Of a DNA stretch of 64,000 nucleotides, positions 12,780-24,700 are shown piece after piece (the first letter of the stretch is position 1; every line of letters begins with the position of its first letter). The stretch comes from Paratinospora sagittata. Taxonomy: Eukaryota; Streptophyta; Magnoliopsida; Ranunculales; Menispermaceae. The notes under the pieces are model-generated. The model did not search any database. It saw only the letters and a list, made by a program, of their open reading frames with translations, and had not been told where the DNA came from. The position numbers and the translations under genes are program-made. The DNA lies in assembly GCA_035771175.1 (NCBI GenBank), contig CM069596.1, positions 11,551,001-11,615,000 on the forward strand. The letters are read 5' to 3'.

Positions 12780-15700
12780 CATGGCATGATTGCAACATGG
12801 GTGAGTGTCGGTAAGCAGTTCTCAATTGAGCAAACTTAACAGTTAGGTACAGCTGATACTGTGGTTGTTACCCTTTTCTCACCCATTACTTTAGCAAGAT
12901 TAGTACCTTTCCAGAATATATAATATCAAATTGTACCCCTGTTCCCATTGGGACCTGTCTTCCCCATGCCACTGCATCTACAGTCCCCAAAAGATCATCC
13001 TTGGCTCCAGTCTTGGCAGCTTTGATGAAGGAAGCACCAGGATTCTAGAACAAAATCCAAAATATAAATAAGAAATTCAGAAATTATGCGAGTTGGAGCA
13101 TTAAATGAAAAAACAAAGGGAAAAGAGTAAAAGGAGAGTCAGGACTAACTGAAAAGCATGCTTGCATAAAGGGAGACGAAATGGATGCAAGATCCCTTTG
13201 CTTCTTTATGCCTCTTGAATTTATGCCAACAAACTCTCCTGTAACAGAAAGACAATCTGCAACAAGAAGTAAATGCTTTGGAAGTACTGACTTTCCAATA
13301 TCCGAGACTGCGAGTTTCAACCTCTGCATAAGGAAAACCATACCCTCAGAAATCATGGGACAATTTCCAATAGCAGTTTAAAGCTTCAGAAGACGAGTTA
13401 GATTGAAAGAACACTCACTCTCATAAAATATTCCCATGCAACATCTATGCCATACGCACAGAATATATCATAAAGGTCGTCTGGATGACTGCGTTTCCAA
13501 TCAATCAGATGCATTATTTGAAGACATTCGTTCAAGAGAAGATTCCAGCATTTTTTAATCTCAAAACTTTCGGACAAATAAACTTTCACAAAAAGTTCAC
13601 CACGATAATTATCGCAGCACTTTGTTGTGATAGGCAGATCATTCCACAAAATATCCACTTTCTTGAATTCCAAGAATCCTAGAAATCATACCAAACGCAA
13701 TCACTAATGAACCAAAATCAAATATTCATACACATATTCAGAGAATGATTAATAAAAAGGTATATGGATTTATAAAATATTAAATAGAGAATGCTTAATA
13801 AAAAAATAAAGTAGCATTGAACCAAATGCACAAGAAACTATTAAGCCTTTAGAGAATTACAGAAAAAAGATAACGTTGCCAATCAAGGAACAATACGAAG
13901 GACTTACAAAAGAATTTGAAGATAGAAAGAAGCGAAAGAAACAACAAAAGTTGGGTCACTTATATAAAGAAGCAACAGATTAAAGACATATACCTTTTTA
14001 TTAAACTTAGATTCTTCATGGATTGTTTTCATAACACCCAGATTATAATGTCTTAAATAGTTAAATTGAAAGATGTTTTGGTAATAAGTCTGGATAAAGA
14101 ATGAATTACCTAATAATAACCGAACAAATATAATATGAGAAAAGAAAATAATGTATACTTGCGAGATAAATTCTTAGAAGCATAAAAAATAAAAATAAAA
14201 TAAAATCTGGTAAAATAGTAGAAGTGTTCCGTTTCCAACTCCAAGGGGAGGAATCACAGGATGACTAGATGCACTGCTCACATTCCCACCCTATCCAAAT
14301 GTGTAGCCCTTCCATCCTGCAGATGTTCAATCCATGAGTGCTGATACATAAAGTTCACACTCCAGCCTACTAATATCAGACAATGCCTCCTTGCGACATA
14401 GGTAGCCAGAAACCATCCACAGATAAAAATAGAATAAACATAAAAACAGAAGCAAACAAACCTCTAAGGAAGCTGTGATTACAATAACTATTACATGCAC
14501 CATTTAAGCAGAGGTAACATAAATAAATCAGTAGTTTGACACATAACAGATACCTCTGATGACCTTTCTGAGAAGGAGAGGTACTACCAAGTCTCGAACA
14601 GTTTCAATTAACACAAGATAACCATCAGATATTTCAACAGAAACTGTAATACAAATGGTCCAATCACTTTCCTTCTGAGCATCTTTTATGGAACAACCCC
14701 TGCCACATAAAAGGCCAGATCAATAAACATCTATGCTATATTGTAGGTAGAAAAGTGCTCTCAAGTGCAATGGATGCTATAATAAACATGTAGCAAAATA
14801 TAGATTAGAGTGCTATGGTAAATACCAACAATCTCAGTAGTCACTATCAATTAATAGATAATGCAAACACAATAGCAGGTGATGAGATGTCCAACAAAAA
14901 GCTAAAAGAGAGGCATGTATGAACAGCTATTCTCATCATACAGGTTTTCGCCCACAACTGCTAACAAACAAGTGGTGCACACCTTTTAAAGTGTGGCATT
15001 AACATTCAAACATAGACCGAAAACTAACTTTTTTCACAGGATTCCTAAGCAACGATTCATATAATTATTTTATTTCTTAATTTATAATACAAAAGTTAAA
15101 AAAAGACTAAAGAAAATGAATGAAATTCCCTAAGTTACATATCCTTCCATAAATGCAACATATTTTGTGTACGTCGAAGACAATTTTTTCATCTGCCATT
15201 CACAATTTTCAGTGGGAAGTTTGAAGAAATGTTTTAGCATTGTAACAAGTTATACAACTATTCATAATGTATTAGTGAAAGCAAATTTATAATGGAGCCT
15301 CCGCTATGAATTTTCAATTTATTTATTGATAAAATATACTAGAACATATCTTGATTATTCTAGGTAATTGACTCCATAGCAATAAGCAAGGGTCAAAAAT
15401 TCAACTTTGCCCTTAAATCTGGTCACTTAAATTTTTAAATGAATTTAAAGAAGTCTAATTAGATGTGGAGATTTTTTGTAAAAGTTTGGCATCATAGAGA
15501 AATATAAAGAACTTTTAGTTAAATGTTGGAAAGCTCCATGTTTCATTCAAAATATGATAAACAAGCATAGTATTATATTTAAAAAGTATTAATTGTAAAA
15601 TATATGGGATTAAAGTAAGATTGATAATCTTAATAATGCTTGACACACATTGTGTAAGCAACATATTACTTCATGACTTCTGCCCATAACTACAAGAGAT

Positions 15701-18700
15701 TTATGGGTCAAGGTTAATTACTAATTCATAAATTGCATTATTTTTTTATTTTTTTATTTTTTTTGCCAATATTAAATGTTATTGAATTCATTTTCTTTCA
15801 TTACATGGTGGTTCTTCAGTTTTACTTCTTACGTATTAACAAGAACTTCAATTACATATATTTGTATTCTTAGGAACATCTAATAGTATATACTAATAAC
15901 GCTATAGTGAGAGCTATTAGTAAGCACGTTACAAATCCGTGATGATTTTCATTGTTCTCTCACTCTCTCCCTCCCTCTCTATCCGTTCCATTTTTCTTTT
16001 ATGTTTTTGTTAGATTATTAAATTACAAATAGACCCTTTATAACATAAAACTAACTTTTTTAATGATTACATAAACTTACTAAAACTAAAAGCTAAAGTA
16101 TGTAGTTGTTATGATTAAAATTTACTCATATTCTTAATTTGTGAAAAGAGCCCATCCATCATGCGGGGTTGCACACTTGTCTTCCAATAAAAATTGAAGT
16201 TAGCATCAGTTTCTATTTACTTATTTTTTGAGAAGAAACAAAATACTGAATATAATAAAAAAGCAAGAAAACCAGCCTAATAGGAGTATTAGGGGTACTC
16301 TACACCCAAACCCACACAAACCACACAAGAGAAACCAAACGAACTTGCCGCTCATATACAACTAGGCCAATTCTTGTTCCACTTAGAAATGAATAACCCC
16401 CACCGAGCTCTAAAACAACAATCCAATTACAAGCAACTAGTTTTAAATCCTCCCACAAGCACCCAACATGTTTGGTTAAATTATCAAATATGTGTTCCAA
16501 CCATAAAGTTCACAAAGTTGCAAATGCAACTACTTTGCCAAAGGCAATAACTCTCCTAAAAAGCTCAGACATGTCCATCAAAGACATACTTCCCTTGCAT
16601 ATTTTGGGAGTGAGGAAACAACCACCTAAAAGTGAAACCAATTTTGCCAAAGTCTATTCCAAGCGATGAAAATATGTCTCGCTGTCTTCATACGCAAACA
16701 AAGGGGGCAACAAGTGGGAAGAAACAAGTAGTTGTAGAGCACATTTGCAACACATCTAAGGTGCTCAACCTCCTATGGCCAAGTAATCACCCAAACACCT
16801 CCAACTTACTTAGAATGAATATAAGCATTCCAAATGGAAGGAGAAATAGCAAAGGCAGGGAAGGATGAACAATCAGATAAAAACTGAAAATACAATTTAC
16901 ACATGTAAAAGCTGAAAATACAATTTACACATGTAATAGCCAAAAGAATTGAGGGAGCCACTAAAGCTATTAGAGGACTCAGACAAACAGACCTGGTCTA
17001 AAAGGACAAGAAGTGGACCAATCTCATTGTGTTCTCCAATTGTAAGGGCCCTAGATAAATGGAGAATCCAAGAGAGGGGAGGAGACAAGGAAACGGAACT
17101 TTCTGAAAAAAAGGAGACAATGGGCTAGTAATGAAGCTTAGATAACACTACAATCTAGGGAATGAAACGGCCAAACTAGACCCCTCTTGCAACTTATCCT
17201 CCCTAAAACAAAAAGAGCACCCATTGCCAACCTTAGGAATGATGTGCACTGAGAAATATGGGTAAAGAGATGAAATAAATTTCCAAGGACTCCTCTTAGT
17301 GGTCTATTCAATATCTCTGAATCCTAGCCTGAGTCGGGGTGTCCATGTTTGGTACGAATAACCTATGACCACAAGGAATGTTGCCCAAAAAATGACCCTC
17401 CACTTTTTCTGTGTTCATAAACGAGCGTCCAAGGGGGAAGATTTTTGGTGAGAGAGGCTTGAGGCAGGGTGATCCCTTATCTCCATTTTTGTTTACTTTG
17501 GTGGCGGATGTGTTGGGTTGAATGTTTGATAAGGCTAGGAAATCTAGTTTGCTGTCGGGTTTTGTGGTGGGTCGTGAGAATGTAGAAGTCTCTCATCTGC
17601 AGTTTGCAGATGACACTTCGATTTTCTTGGAAAGTAATGAGGATCATATTTCCAATGCATCAATGGTTGTGAAATGTTTTTGTTTGTTGTCGGACATGGC
17701 AATTAATATGGCCAAAAGTCAATTGGCTGGTATCGATGTGCAACTAGAATGGTTGAGGGATATGGAAAGTCATTTGGGGTGTTCTGTCGTTCAATGGCCT
17801 TTGAAGTATTTGGGAATGCCGCTTGGGGGTAATCCTTCAAGGATTGACTTCTGGGATTCAATGGTGTCTAAGGTGGCCAGAAGATCGGATGGATGGAAGA
17901 GATGTTTTTTGTCTAAAGGTGGTCGTCTTACATTAATTAAATCAGTTTTGGATGCCCTTCCAACATACTACCTCTCTAAATTTAGGATTCCCAAAAAGGT
18001 GGTTGTTTGTTTGGAGAAGTTGATGATGGATTTCTTATGGAAGAATGAAGATACGGTGCATGGGTCTCATCTTGTGGCTTGGAGAATTGTTCAGATGAAG
18101 GTGGAACAGGGTGGTTTGGGAATTGGCAATATTTCAGCTAGAAATAAAGCCTTCGTTGGGAAGTGGTTGTGGAGGTTTCCTATTGAGCAGGAGCAACTAT
18201 GGGCAAAGGTGATCAGAAGCAAGCATTGGCTCAGGGATAATCTACGGGATGCTGGTTTGGCCGTTAGGAGTACCTATAGAAGTCCTCAGAAATTCATTCA
18301 TTCTGTTTATCCCTATTTTCTTCCTTTAACCGGACTCAAACTAGGTAATGGTAATTTAATTCGGCTTTGGAAAGACTCTTGGTTTGGGAATGTTTGTTTC
18401 CAATCGTTATTTCCTAATCTTTTTCAGCATTCGAGGCTCCGTAATAGGCCTATCCCTGATTTCGTTAGTGATGGTGTGTCTGGGGCCGGGGGCCCTCTAT
18501 CATGGGATTTGTATTTGATGGGAAATCTTTCTCCTAGGGCTGAACAGGAATTGGGGTCTCTTCTTAATTGTCTGGAGGGTTGTTATCCTTTAGGCGACAA
18601 CGAAAGCATTCTTTGGCCTTGGGATTCCTCGGGTTCATTTTCTACCAAGTCTTTCTTTGATGCTATTCTTAATGTCCCCTTTGCTCCCTCCTTCCCCTAT

Positions 18701-21700
18701 CAGAATCTAATATGGAATGCACAGGTACCATCAAAGGTTAAGTTCTTGGGATGCGTAACTGCCCATGGGAAAATCAATACGAGGGATATGTTGCAAAAAA
18801 AATTCTCAAATATGTGTTTATCCCCTTCATGGTGTTATTTGTGCCAACAGGATGTGGAATCCGCTGGACGCTTATGTTGGAGTTGTCCCTTTTCCAGGGA
18901 GGTTTGGAGTAGGTGGTGCGCCCATTTCCCCGTCATGAGCGGTGTGGGTGATATGGGCCCTTTCATAAATATTTTCCCCTTTATGAAAAATATTCCTTCC
19001 TTATTGAGAGACCATTGGAAGGTTGTGTGCTTAGCGGTGTTATGGTCCTTATGGAAAGAAAGGAATAGGAGGGTGTTCGATGGTGTGTTGTTTTCGTCGG
19101 ATAAGGTATGGGAGCAATCTCATCTCCTTGCTTCTTTTTGGGTAGCTAATTGCAAGTTGTGTAATGGGTTTGCTCTGAGTGAATGGCTTAGGGGCTGGGG
19201 CAATTTTGTGCAGACTGATTTGTGTTGTGGTTCAAGTTAGGGACCACCTTTTGTATAGCTTATTTACATACAGATTTATACATATATAACATCTTATAGT
19301 TTCTTTAAAAAAAAAAAAAAAATGACCCTCCATAACCACTTTGCACACAAAGCTTTATTCCATGTTGAACAAAGACAAGAATATGACGACAAGGCTAACA
19401 AAACATAACTAATGAGTATCAACCTTCCTCCTCTTGAGAGGAAGCTCCTCTTTCAACAATCCAACCTTTTATCAAGTTTGGAGCAACCAACTCAGTTAGC
19501 AAAGTGGAGGCAGACAAATTGATCCATGTTTATCCCGACCATCTGGCTCTTCGTCATATTAACATTCAAACCTAAAAATCACACTAAAACGATGCAAGAG
19601 ATTAATGATTTGGGACATTATGCTCATTACTATGAAGATAAAAGTGTGTCATCAGTATACTGTAGATGTGAAACCTCAATCTAATTCTTGTCGACCAAGA
19701 AACTCTCAAGAAGAGAGCTTTGTCTTGCTTTCAACATCATTCGACCCAACCCATCAACAACCAGAGTAAATAGGAAAGGGGAGAGAGGACTACCTTGTCT
19801 TAAACCCCTTTCACCCTTGAACTTACCCATGGGCCTCCCAGTAATAATCACCATGTACATTATAGAGCGAAAGCACCCCCATTGATCCACATCCTCCACC
19901 TATCTTCGAAACTCTTCTTATCCATAGTAATCTCAAGGAAACCCCTAGTGAATGTGCTGTAAGCTTTTGCAAAATCCATTTTAAACACCACTCCCGGTTT
20001 AAGTTTACTTCAATATTTTTCCACTGCCTCATTGACCACCAACATAGCATCCAGAGTCAGGGGATCTCGAACAAAAGCTAATTGCATGTCGAGAATTTTT
20101 TTGAGGAGAATGTCTCTCAGCCTCAAAGCTGAGACTTTGGAAATAATTTTGTACGGGCTAGTCATCAGACTGATAGGTCAAAAATACTTAAGCTTCGAAG
20201 AATTTAGCTTCTCTAGAATTAGGCAAATATAATATGTTTCATGTGTCTAAATGTTAATAACCTAGTGTTGGAAGAACTCCTTCAAAACCTTCATGATATG
20301 ATCTTTGAGAACCTCCCATGAATCTTGGTAAAAGCCACACAGAAACCGTCTAGCCTTGGAGCTTTGGTTCTTTCACAATCAAAGACTATTGCCTTAACTT
20401 CCCCTTCCTCTGAAGGCCTCTCAAGGATCACTTTATCTTCAAAAGAAATGGGGTTCCAATCGAGCCCTTCAAACCCCCATGAGAAGTCTTCGTTTGAAGC
20501 ATACAAGCCTTTGAAGCTCACAACAATCATCTCCTTGACAGCCTCACTCTCGGATTTAATTATGCTCCCATAACTCTTTCAATTTTAATGATTGAATTCT
20601 TAGCTTTCCTACTATTTAGTATTCTACAAAAGCTTGAGTTTGCATCCTCTTCCTTTGACAACCTAATCTTTGCTTTCTGAAAAGCCACCTTATCTTCCTT
20701 CATACGTCTACCAATTCACACTTGAAGTCCTTCCGATGCGACCCTCTTCAACCATATCCAAGTTACCAATAATGTCTTCCAATTCCTCGATCTTAGAAGT
20801 AATTGTTGTAAAAATAAAATAATGAAAGACACAAAGATGTAACGTCGTTCGGCTCTAAGGCCTACGTCCACGGGAGAAGAGAGGGAATATTTTCTTATTC
20901 TTGATGATGTCTTAATGGAGGGACACCATATATATATATGCATACAGGGCTATGCACACATATAGCTATAATTACAATTTTAGTAACTGCTAAATAAAAC
21001 GACAACTAAAATTATTATCTTTCCTTAAAAGAAATAAATCCCACAGATTTTGCTCTTCCCCACAATATTAAAATTATCATCTTTCCTTAAAGGAAATAAA
21101 TTCCACAGAGTTTGCCCTTCTCCACAATACTCCCCCTCAAGCTAGTGAATAAAAGTTTACCATTCCCAGCTTGGACACATTTCCTTGAAATGCAGTATGG
21201 TTTAACCCTTTAGTGAGCACATCGGCGAGTTGATTATTGGTAGACACATATGGAGTATACGAGACTCTAGTACAATCATCAATGAAGGACACAAACCATC
21301 GTGCTCCAAACACATTAGGTATTGGAGAGGGACCCCAAATATCACTATGAATGAGATCAAAAGGATCTGAACTTCTTTCATTACTAAGTGGAAAAGATAT
21401 ACGCTTGTGTTTCGCAAGTTCACACACGTCACAATGAAAATCTTCAACATTAAGAGACTTAAACAAAAAAGGAAACATGATTTTAAGGGCTCGAAAAGAA
21501 GGATGGCCAAGGCAGCGATGATGGAGCCATAGCTTTTCTTTATTGAAAAATTTGTGCTCAGAGAGAAATGAAGTGTTACTCTTGATAGGATGTACTGGTG
21601 TCTCAAGGTAATACAACCCGTCCTGTTCCTTAGCATGTCCAATCATCGTCGCCAAGTCCTGGTCCTGAAATGCACAGTAAGTAGGGAAGAAGGTTACATT

Positions 21701-24700
21701 ACAACTTAGATCATGGGTCAGCTTTTTAATAGAGATAAGATTAGTAGATAGTTTAGGAACATGAAGAACGTTTCTGAGTGTAAGGGTGGGGCTGATGTGA
21801 CCATCACCTATACCAGCAACTGTGGTTAAGGATCCATCAGCTGTGGCTATTTTCGGACTACTAGGACATGGGTTGTAGGTATGAAATATATTGGGGGAAT
21901 TGGTCATGTGATTAGTAGCACCAGAATCTATAACCCAAGAGTTAGCAAAAGACTTATCCGAGACGTTAAATCCAATAGAAATAGGAAAGTTACCTGAATG
22001 GGCCAATGAACAGGTACCTGAGGGTTTGTCCAGTGTGCCAAGCAAAGATTTCAATCTTTCAATGTCGTCTTGGCTGAATCCGTCTGGCACTGGGGAGTCT
22101 GCAATTGTTTCGGAAGTAACCGACATTTTTCTTTTTTCCATTTTTTTTTTTTTTTTTTAGTTATAGGTTACAAACTCAAAAAAGAAAAAAAATCAATAAA
22201 AGAAGAATATCAGATGAAGACGAAGAAGGCGAACCAGGAACTGTAAATGGCAATGGAGATTAGAGAGATGCAGTGATGCGCAAGAGAGATATGTGAGAGA
22301 GGCGCGCGAGAGACGAGGGAGATCAGTAGCAACGTCAAAGATCAGCAATGGTGGGTTCGGGCAACGGCGATTGAAACACAGTAGCAATGGAGACGAAGGC
22401 GTCGACGACGAATAGGATATCGACAGTGCCAATGAGGAAGACACAGTAGTCGATGGTGATAAAGTAGCAGTGATGAAGACGTACGCACCAATCAGCAACA
22501 CGAATAATGGCGACGAAGGCCAACGAGGAAGGTTCCGACAATGAAGGCCAAAATAAAACAATTCGACGATGAAGGTCGGAAAAAAAGAGAAATTTCCCAA
22601 TTGTGCGAGCTTAAAGCTCAGATACCATGTTAAATAATAATAAAAGATACAAAGATGTAACGTGGTTGGACTCCAAGGCCTGCGTCCACGGGAGAAGAGA
22701 GCAAATACTTTCTTATTCTTGATGATGTCTTAATAGAGGGACACCATATATATAGACATACAAGGCTATACACACATATAGCTATAATTACAATTTTAGT
22801 AACTGCTAAATAAAACGACAACTAAAATTACCATCTTTCCTTAAAGGAAATAAACGTTAAAGGAAATAAATCCTTAAAGGAAATATATCCCACAAATTTT
22901 GCTCTTCTCCACAACAATAATTAGCAGCCAATGACAAAAGAAGTCTCACAGTATTCATTTTTGCAACCGGAGCAAATGTCTCTTGATAGTCCACACCATA
23001 TGTTTGAGTATATCCATTGGCTACTAATCTTGCCTTGTAGCGCTCTAGGGATCCATCTGCTTTGTATTTTACTGTGTAAACCCATTTGCATCCCACAGGT
23101 TTCTTTCTTGCAGGCAAGTCTACCAACTCCCATGTTGCATTTTTTTTCCAGGGTTTCCATTTCCACATTCATAGCTTGTTTCCAATTTGTATTAGATAAA
23201 GCCTCGGATAATGATGTAGGAGTCTGGATGTTGAGGAAACTCTTATGGGAAGGTGAGAACTTCTCGAAAGATACAACATGAGATAGTGGATACAAGGGAT
23301 GTTTAGTGCATTCCCTTGTGCCCTTTCTAATGGCAATGGGAAGATCATTGTCAGGTTCAGAGGCTAAAGGATCATTGTTAGTTTCAGAAACTAATGAAAT
23401 TTGTAAGGAGGGTTTCGGATTTGTTACCTCATTTTCAGGGATTGGTTCAATTTCTTGAACTTGCATCGGTTCAGGAACTGCAGCTTTCTTTCTTGAGTAC
23501 ATTTGTCCAGTCATCCGATCCTTAGGTTCATCATTGGGTACTGAGGGTGTAGGAGATTCGGGTTTGGTTTGTTGGAGGTTAAAAGGGCCAAAAAGATCAA
23601 AAGGGTTATCAAGGGAGTTCTGATCCTTGTCTTCCATGATGACACTCTCCCCCGAAAGAGGATGAGCGGAAAAATAGGGCTCAGGTTCACAAAAAGTGAC
23701 ATCGGCAGAGACAAAATTTCTTTGATGGAGAATGATAGCATTTATATCCCTTTTGAGTGGAAGAGTATCCGACAAAAACACACTTGAGAGCTCTAGGGTC
23801 CAACTTCCCCCTGTTGGGTTGGTGAACATGGACAAATGATACACACCCAAATATCTTAGGTATAAGCTTACGGTAAAATTGACATAGCTTTTCCATAGGA
23901 CTTTTGAAACCAAGGGTCCGGGATGGTAGGCGGTTAATAAGGTGTGTTGCAGTAAGGACAGCTTCCCCCCAATAGAACTTAGGCATAGTATTCTGAAATA
24001 AAAAGGCTCGGGTTGTATCAAGCAGGTGGCCGTTTTTTCTTTCAGCAACTCCATTTGTTGTGGGGTGTAAACAGAGGATGATTCATGAAGGATTCCCTCA
24101 TTTTGGAAGTAATTGGTCAATGTTTGATTAAAATAGTCTCTAGCATTGTCAGATCGAAATCTCTTCATTTTAGCACCAAACTAGGTGTGTATCATGTTAT
24201 GGAAGGTAGGAAGAACAAAGCTCACATCGGATTTTTGTTTCAGTAAGAATATCCACGAGACTCTAGTGCAATCATCAATGAAGGATACAAACCATCGCGC
24301 TCCAGAAACATTAGGTATTGAAGAGGGACCCCAAATATCACTATGAATGAGATCAAAGTGAAAGTTGGAACAACAAAACAAGGCAACATGACGGTAACCG
24401 AGTATGCCAATGTATTGAAGAATCTCTGGCAGGAACTTGACCATTAAAGGTGTAATGAGACTAAATGCCCTGCAGATGCTGTAGTTTTAAAGAATTATAT
24501 TGAGAAGGATCGGGTCTATGACTTCTTGGCTGGACTCAATGCAGAGTTTGATCAAGTGAGAGTTCTGACTCTCAGCAAAGAGTTGCCAGACTACTAAAAT
24601 TATCATCTATCCTTAAAGGAAATAAATCCCACAGATTTTACTCTTCTCCACACTACTAAAATTATCATCTTTCCTTAAAGGAAATAAATCCCACAGATTT

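Noticed and set aside
12271..12825. A 184-codon minus-strand ORF with a poly-Leu stretch
   Set aside because: It is antisense to the LINE; the Leu run is the translated TAA repeat.
16885..16940. A CRISPR-like or satellite array
   Set aside because: Only two units, in tandem, inside a LINE relic; there is no spacer structure.
22193..22600. A 135-codon minus-strand ORF with hydrophobic segments
   Set aside because: It lies in the leader between the Copia primer site and the gag start, has low-complexity Ser/Leu composition and matches no family I know.
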